Below are positions 59,672-64,000 of a DNA stretch of 64,000 bases, piece by piece (positions within the stretch are counted from its first letter, which is position 1; each line of letters starts with the position of its first letter). Below the pieces are notes generated by a model. It saw nothing but the letters and a program-made list of their open reading frames with translations. It searched no databases and was not told the origin of the DNA. Source of the stretch: Candidatus Melainabacteria bacterium MEL.A1 (GTDB lineage Bacteria; Cyanobacteriota; Vampirovibrionia; Gastranaerophilales; Gastranaerophilaceae); assembly GCA_001765415.1 (NCBI GenBank), contig CP017245.1, positions 1,240,001-1,304,000 of the forward strand, in the 5' to 3' direction. The translations under genes were made by a program, and so were the position numbers.

Positions 59672-59870
59672 GGCTATGTGCAAACTCTCCACCAAAATAC
59701 GAGGTAGTGATGAATATTGTCACAATTGGCTACGTGCGTAAAAACTCTTCACCAAAATATGAGGTACTTTAGACCAATATTGTTACAGAGGGCTACGTGC
59801 GTAAAAACTCTCCACCAAAGTGCGAGGTAGGGATGAATATTGTCACAATTCACTACGTGCGTAGCACCTC
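59672..59870. repeat. Array of 56-63 bp units (GGCTACGTGCGTA family)
   Basis: Units begin at 59672, 59728 and 59791 with GGCTA(T/C)GTGC, each carrying CTC(T/C)(C/A)CCAAA, GAGGTA and AATATTGT(C/T)ACA. A partial fourth unit (59851-59870, CACTACGTGCGTAGCACCTC) reaches into the end of the next gene. Same family as 25427-25690. Confidence 0.8.
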
Positions 59871-60506
59871 AAATTTTAGTTTGTTTGAATAAAGGTTATC
59901 TATTAGTCTTGCAATATCATCTTTTTTTGCTTGTGTAGATGATGTTTTAATATTTTCGTAAATCCTTGATACGGCTTTTGTATGTTTTTGTTTTTGACAA
60001 TCTGTATATTGATTATTTATCCAGCTTGTAACCTTTTCTGTTACAGGATCAATGCTTTTTATTATACTAATTGTTTTGCCATCACGTTTGAATATTGAAA
60101 TTTTCACTATTTTTTCGGTTTCAAGGTCATATTCTTGAATTGAAGAAATTTTGTTTTCGTCTTTTATATTAAAATTGATTGTACGGATTTTTTTACCTGT
60201 TTCCAAATCATATTCATCAACAGATTTGTACAAAACATAATTTATAGTACGGATTTTTTTGCCCGTAAACTTGTCATACTCATCAATTGAACGAACTTTT
60301 TTATCGTTAAAATAATCAAAATGAGTTGTTCTTAATCTTAAGCCTGTAACGGCATCGACTTCCATAATTCTGTCAATTGACTTGCCGTTTTTGCGATAAA
60401 CAATTTCTTCTTTAGTTTGTGTTAGAGAGTTATTGTCTAAAAGTTGTAAATGAGAGCTATTTGTTTGTTCCGGAAATGCGTTATGAATTGCATTTAGTAA
60501 AGTCAT
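59853..60506 (-). CDS. DUF2963-type repeat protein
   Basis: A 217-residue protein. Its centre (about 55-165) repeats EYDLETGKKIRTINF-like units four to five times (DEYDKFTGKKIRTI, VDEYDLETGKKIRT, QEYDLETEKIVKIS, IDPVTEKVTSW), the DUF2963 pattern of beta-hairpin repeats. These resemble MORN-like or YD-type solenoids and often sit in surface or effector proteins. The final residues (VLRT) and the stop codon TAG are encoded by the CTACGCACGTAG core of the intergenic repeat, so the natural C-terminus may have been replaced. RBS is AGGAG. Confidence 0.75.
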   Translation of the reverse strand: MTLLNAIHNAFPEQTNSSHLQLLDNNSLTQTKEEIVYRKNGKSIDRIMEVDAVTGLRLRTTHFDYFNDKKVRSIDEYDKFTGKKIRTINYVLYKSVDEYDLETGKKIRTINFNIKDENKISSIQEYDLETEKIVKISIFKRDGKTISIIKSIDPVTEKVTSWINNQYTDCQKQKHTKAVSRIYENIKTSSTQAKKDDIARLIDNLYSNKLKFEVLRT

Positions 60507-60617
60507 AAAATTTCTCCTACATCATATAATACATGATAAAATATTTTTTGCTATTTTATGTAAAGTATTATACATAATTAATTGGTTCAAAATATTGCCC
60601 ATGCAGGTATAACACCA

Positions 60618-60959
60618 TTATCCCATTTTTTTTAGAAGTTTCAAGAATGTTTTGTAATCAGTTCCCCAGCTTGCCATAGCATCAAGCACTGGAGCTAAAC
60701 TATAACCGACATCGGTTAAGGTGTATTCTACTCTTGGAGGAACTTCCGAAAAAACTTCACGTTTTACAAGTCCATCATCTTCCATTTTTCTAAGATTATG
60801 CGTCAAAACCTTTTGAGAAATTCCGCTACAAGCCTTTTTTAATTCGCCAAAACGTTTAGTTCCGCTGAGTAAATCTCGGATTATTAAAATACGCCATTTT
60901 TCACCGATAAGGCGTAATGTTGTTTCAACAGGACATTTGGGGAGTTCCTTTAAATCCAT
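60618..60959 (-). CDS. HxlR-family HTH regulator
   Basis: A 113-residue winged-helix regulator: CPVETTLRLIGEKWRILIIR, DLLSGTKRFGELKKACSGIS, KVLTHNLRKMEDDGLVKRE and VEYTLTDVGYSL. The N-terminal cysteine (position 9 in PKCPVE) is where redox- or aldehyde-sensing members react. RBS is AGAGGAA. No target gene can be named; the glutamate-cysteine ligase gene lies 60 bp downstream on the same strand and may be co-transcribed. Confidence 0.9.
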   Translation of the reverse strand: MDLKELPKCPVETTLRLIGEKWRILIIRDLLSGTKRFGELKKACSGISQKVLTHNLRKMEDDGLVKREVFSEVPPRVEYTLTDVGYSLAPVLDAMASWGTDYKTFLKLLKKMG

Positions 60960-61018
60960 ATATTCCTCTTATAGTATCTTTCGGTAACATACGGATTATA
61001 GCATAATACTTGATAAAA

Positions 61019-62338
61019 TCAAAATTCACTTACAAATTTTATTAATTTTTTAATATCTTTGTTCCAAATTCCGTTCCAATTACGTATTATTACATCTGCA
61101 GGACAAATTCCAGCATCAACGTATTCTTTAATCGGTTCTAAGAATTTTTCTTCGCCGGTATCCATTTCGATTAAAGATTTTTCTGCTATGTATAAAATAT
61201 CTTTTGCTATTTCTTTAATGTAATTGTTTCCAATTTTGGTATTCATAGCATTTTTTGGCACATTATATCTTAGTTCTGAAAAATCCCTATAATCATAGTT
61301 TTTGAACAAATCTTCAATTTCTTCAATTGCTGATTTGTTATACAAAATTCCTTTGTAAATTGCTAAAATAGAATATTGCAAATCTTTTCCGACACAGTCG
61401 TGATTTCTTATCTCTATAAAATTGCGAAGTCTTACTTCTGGGAAATAAAGATTTGCGTGGAGGTTAAAATCTTCAATATCAGCATCAAAATTTTTGTAAC
61501 CGTTTTCCATAAACTCGTCAAAACAAATTTTTCCATCTAGTGGAATTGCGCTATTATCACGGTTTATAAAAATCATTGGAGTTTGCAGTACGTAATCCAC
61601 ATATTCTTCAAACGAAAATTTTTCGTCGATTTGACCGACAAAACCGCATCTGTCATTATCTGTATTTAGCCAACTCAATGCACGAAAACTTTTGTAACCC
61701 GTTTCAACTCCACCCCTGATAGGAGAATTTGCAAACATTGCGGTCATAAAAGGGGTTAATTTGTTTGCAACACGGAATTTTTCCATAGCATCATCTTCGT
61801 TTTCAAAATCTATACAACATTGCACTCCGGCAGTTTCTCGCATCATAACATCAGACAAAATTCCCCATAAATATTTTGCCATGATGTGATATCTACGTTT
61901 TGGAATTAAATTTATTGATTTGTGAGTAGAAAGTGGTGAAACTCCATAGTTTAATAGGCTTATACCAAAACGATTGAGAATTGGATACATTTGTTTGTTG
62001 AGTTTGTCAATTTTTGATTTTAATTCATCAATTGTTTTTTCGGGTTTGATACTTAATTCTATTTGACAACCGGGTTCTAAAGTAACTGTGTCATGGACTT
62101 GTTTTAAGCCAATAATATTATAATCATCAGTTATATAATCCCAGTTTTCCTCTTTCGCAAAATTTCTTAAAAAATTACAAATCCCAAATTCTGAACCATA
62201 ATCAGCAGTTTTTGAAGTCACAGAAAAAATTGGTAATCTTTCATATTCAATCCCGATATTGTGTTCTGACTTGGGTTTACAACCTTTTTTAAACAGTTCT
62301 ATGATGTCTTTTTTGCTCAATTTAGTTTGTGTTTGCAT
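61019..62338 (-). CDS. gshA: Glutamate-cysteine ligase, plant/proteobacterial GCS2-like type
   Basis: A 439-residue ATP-dependent ligase joining glutamate and cysteine, first step of glutathione synthesis. Recognisable are NIGIEYERLPIF (metal-binding glutamates), LEPGCQIELSIKP, YHIMAKYLWG, the MRETAGVQCCIDFENEDDA block and FANSPIRGG. A glutathione synthase gene is not in the window, so the end product could be gamma-glutamylcysteine. The start is at 62338 (RBS GGAG), with TATAAT about 20 bp before it; an in-frame ATG at 62380 is less likely. Next to an HxlR regulator with a sensor-like cysteine. Confidence 0.82.
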   Translation of the reverse strand: MQTQTKLSKKDIIELFKKGCKPKSEHNIGIEYERLPIFSVTSKTADYGSEFGICNFLRNFAKEENWDYITDDYNIIGLKQVHDTVTLEPGCQIELSIKPEKTIDELKSKIDKLNKQMYPILNRFGISLLNYGVSPLSTHKSINLIPKRRYHIMAKYLWGILSDVMMRETAGVQCCIDFENEDDAMEKFRVANKLTPFMTAMFANSPIRGGVETGYKSFRALSWLNTDNDRCGFVGQIDEKFSFEEYVDYVLQTPMIFINRDNSAIPLDGKICFDEFMENGYKNFDADIEDFNLHANLYFPEVRLRNFIEIRNHDCVGKDLQYSILAIYKGILYNKSAIEEIEDLFKNYDYRDFSELRYNVPKNAMNTKIGNNYIKEIAKDILYIAEKSLIEMDTGEEKFLEPIKEYVDAGICPADVIIRNWNGIWNKDIKKLIKFVSEF

Positions 62339-62429
62339 ATGTTCAACTCCATTTAAATTATAACATCCACAAAATAACAAAAAATATTTATTAAAACATT
62401 TACCTGTGTGTGGTATTATTATAGGTAAG

Positions 62430-63263
62430 ATGAACTACTACGAACGGGCAAAATATTTTAGAACTAAAAAAAGACTAGGGCAAAACTTTTTGATTGATGG
62501 GCAAACAATTGCTGATATTATTGATTTTGCTGACATTAATCCTGATGATACCGTTATTGAAATCGGACCGGGTGTTGGTTTTGTAACTGAACAATTAGTA
62601 AAGCATGCCAAACAAGTTATTGCAATTGAACTTGATGAAGAAGCAATAAAAGAGTTGGAAAAATTGGATGCACCCAATCTGAGAATTATTCATAACGATA
62701 TTTTGAAACAAGATTTGTCAGAACTTTGCGAGGGCAAAATTAAAGTTGTCGCAAATATTCCGTATTATATTACAAGTCCGATTATTGCACATCTTTTGGG
62801 CGAAATCGACGATTTGAATAATAAGAACCGAAACAAAATTACGGATATTTTGTTGATGGTTCAAGAAGAAGTTGCACGTAGAATGGTTGCAGATGAAAAT
62901 TCGTCAGGCAAACAGTATGGACTTTTAACGATTTTGTCACAGTTTTGGGCTGATGTTGAGATTATGAAACTTGTTGGCAGACGCTCTTTTTATCCTGCGC
63001 CAAAAGTTAATTCTGCGTTAGTAAAATTGGTTGTGAGAGAAAACCCTTTACTTGATTTAACTGATTATAAACATTTTAGAAAGGTAATTAAGGCTGGATT
63101 TTCTCAACGTAGAAAAAATATCAAAAATTGCTTGATGTCTGGTGGTTTTTCTAAAGAAAAAATTCAAATAGCATTGAAAAATTTAGGACTTGATGAAAAT
63201 ATAAGAGGAGAAAAGCTTTCAATTGAAACATTTGGAAAACTTTCTGAGGAGCTTTTAAAATGA
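62430..63263 (+). CDS. rsmA: 16S rRNA dimethyladenosine transferase RsmA/KsgA
   Basis: Dimethylates two adjacent adenosines near the 3' end of 16S rRNA, a late quality step in 30S assembly. The 277 residues show RLGQNFLIDGQTIADIID, IEIGPGVGFVTEQL (SAM loop), IAIELDEEAIKEL, VVANIPYYITSPIIAHLL (catalytic NIPY) and FYPAPKVNSALV. The start is at 62430; an earlier GTG at 62406 is rejected. TGG-TATTAT ends 10 nt before the ATG, so the leader is very short. Overlaps ispE by 4 bp. Confidence 0.96.
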   Translation: MNYYERAKYFRTKKRLGQNFLIDGQTIADIIDFADINPDDTVIEIGPGVGFVTEQLVKHAKQVIAIELDEEAIKELEKLDAPNLRIIHNDILKQDLSELCEGKIKVVANIPYYITSPIIAHLLGEIDDLNNKNRNKITDILLMVQEEVARRMVADENSSGKQYGLLTILSQFWADVEIMKLVGRRSFYPAPKVNSALVKLVVRENPLLDLTDYKHFRKVIKAGFSQRRKNIKNCLMSGGFSKEKIQIALKNLGLDENIRGEKLSIETFGKLSEELLK

Positions 63264-64000
63264 AAGTTCAATGTCCTGCAAAAATCAATTTAACCTTAAA
63301 GGTTACGGGTAAACGCCCAGACGGTTTTCATAATATTGAAAGCATTATGCAAACAATTAGTTTGTATGATTATTTGACAATTGATGTTGAAAAATCTGAA
63401 AATTTTGAGATAAATTTGTCAGGTAATAGTACTGAAATTCCTTATAATGAAAAAAATCTCGTTTATAAGGCTGTAATGTTGTTTATTGAAAAGACAAATC
63501 TTTCTCCATACAAAATTGATATTTATATAGACAAAAACATTCCGGTCGCAGCTGGTTTGGCAGGTGGAAGTACTGATGCTGCAGGAACGCTTTGGGGATT
63601 AAATGAAATTTTTAACAAACCTTTGTCAAGAAAAGGGTTGCATGAATTATGTTCAAAACTTGGTTCTGATTTGAATTTCTGTCTTGAAGGCAGTCGTCAA
63701 ATGACAAGTGGCAGGGGTGAGATTTTAGAAAAACTTCCGTTTGAAAAAATGAATATTTCATTAATCAAACCACAAAATCTTGGAATTAGTGCAAAAGAGG
63801 CTTATACAAAATTTTCTGATAAAAAATCAAATAATTTTAAATCAGAATTTGGAGATAGAGCAAGTTTTGAAAACGATTTAGAATGGGCATTAATCGACGA
63901 TTACGATGAATTAAAAGCGATAAAAAAATCTTATCCGAAGTCAATTATGTCCGGTTCTGGGTCAACTTATTTTGGGGTAGATATAGAATTTTTGACACAA
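63260..64000 (+). CDS. ispE: 4-diphosphocytidyl-2-C-methyl-D-erythritol kinase, 3' end outside window
   Basis: GHMP kinase of the MEP pathway that phosphorylates CDP-methylerythritol. The first 247 residues are visible: CPAKINLTLKVTGKRPDGFH, the ATP-binding IPVAAGLAGGSTDAAGTL, SDLNFCLEGSRQMTSGRG, and the late SIMSGSGSTYFG. The frame is open to the window edge; about 30-40 residues are missing. The ATG overlaps the rsmA stop (ATGA), an rsmA-ispE pairing found in many bacteria. Confidence 0.95.
   Translation, partial: MKVQCPAKINLTLKVTGKRPDGFHNIESIMQTISLYDYLTIDVEKSENFEINLSGNSTEIPYNEKNLVYKAVMLFIEKTNLSPYKIDIYIDKNIPVAAGLAGGSTDAAGTLWGLNEIFNKPLSRKGLHELCSKLGSDLNFCLEGSRQMTSGRGEILEKLPFEKMNISLIKPQNLGISAKEAYTKFSDKKSNNFKSEFGDRASFENDLEWALIDDYDELKAIKKSYPKSIMSGSGSTYFGVDIEFLTQ

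Overview
The window is low-GC bacterial DNA. Gene content and style suggest an uncultured relative of the cyanobacteria, of the Gastranaerophilales/Melainabacteria type. Pointers are many small lineage-specific proteins opening with MKVQPISN-like leaders, EF-hand proteins, prepilin-like proteins with the FTLAEVLITLGIIG motif, a two-domain TonB-C protein, a cyanobacterial-style SLOG protein, an Fe-alcohol dehydrogenase and a non-mevalonate isoprenoid pathway. The placement is inferred from style, not from a marker-gene tree.

Layout. 1-2.9 kb: end of a site-2 protease gene (rseP), a TonB-C protein and ffh. 2.9-3.4 kb: a repeat-rich gap with a putative orphan small RNA and a broken prepilin fragment. 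3.4-6.5 kb: Nudix hydrolase, HAD phosphatase and TPR protein. 6.47-6.73 kb: a compact locus with the layout of a type I toxin-antitoxin pair (23-codon hydrophobic ORF, consensus promoter, convergent antisense promoter and antisense terminator). 6.8-13.4 kb: Fe-ADH, two paralogous unknown proteins, a DUF711/PFL protein, a MotB/OmpA-like and a MotA/ZorA-like protein, and dnaB. 13.5-22.5 kb: an accessory stretch with single-domain XRE regulators, lineage-specific proteins, a GT2 glycosyltransferase, a frameshifted DUF3800 gene between direct repeats, tRNA-Ile and Hsp20. 22.5-25.7 kb: prs, then a prepilin-like gene and an XRE gene enclosed by 68-bp direct repeats, then a 59-bp-unit repeat array. 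25.9-32 kb: two-component pair, ispF, AlkD-like protein, CDF exporter and a Pit phosphate transporter with its DUF47 partner. 32-38.3 kb: small proteins, an EF-hand protein, a two-domain glycosyltransferase and a short UvrA. 38.4-41.1 kb: rpsF-ssb-rpsR, dapF and a NudC-like gene. 41.2-49.7 kb: lineage-specific proteins, PAP2, tRNA-Ser and an island-like stretch with a putative metallopeptidase and a frameshifted methyltransferase. 49.7-64 kb: aminotransferase plus Lrp, HEAT protein, SLOG protein, UvrD/PcrA, aldolase-like protein, ribE-ribBA, GNAT, DUF2963 protein, HxlR, glutamate-cysteine ligase, rsmA and the start of ispE.

Two things cut across the window. First, at least eleven genes with no usable Shine-Dalgarno have a -10 hexamer (TATAAT, TAAAAT or TAGAAT) ending exactly 6 nt before the ATG, which predicts leaderless mRNAs; most other genes have a clear GGAG-type site. 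Second, repeat families (59-bp units with a GGCTACGTGCGTAG core, 68-bp TCATTACGAGGAG repeats and others) fill gaps and in places enter coding sequence, supplying one stop codon and part of one prepilin leader. No CRISPR array, rRNA operon, complete insertion sequence or prophage was seen.
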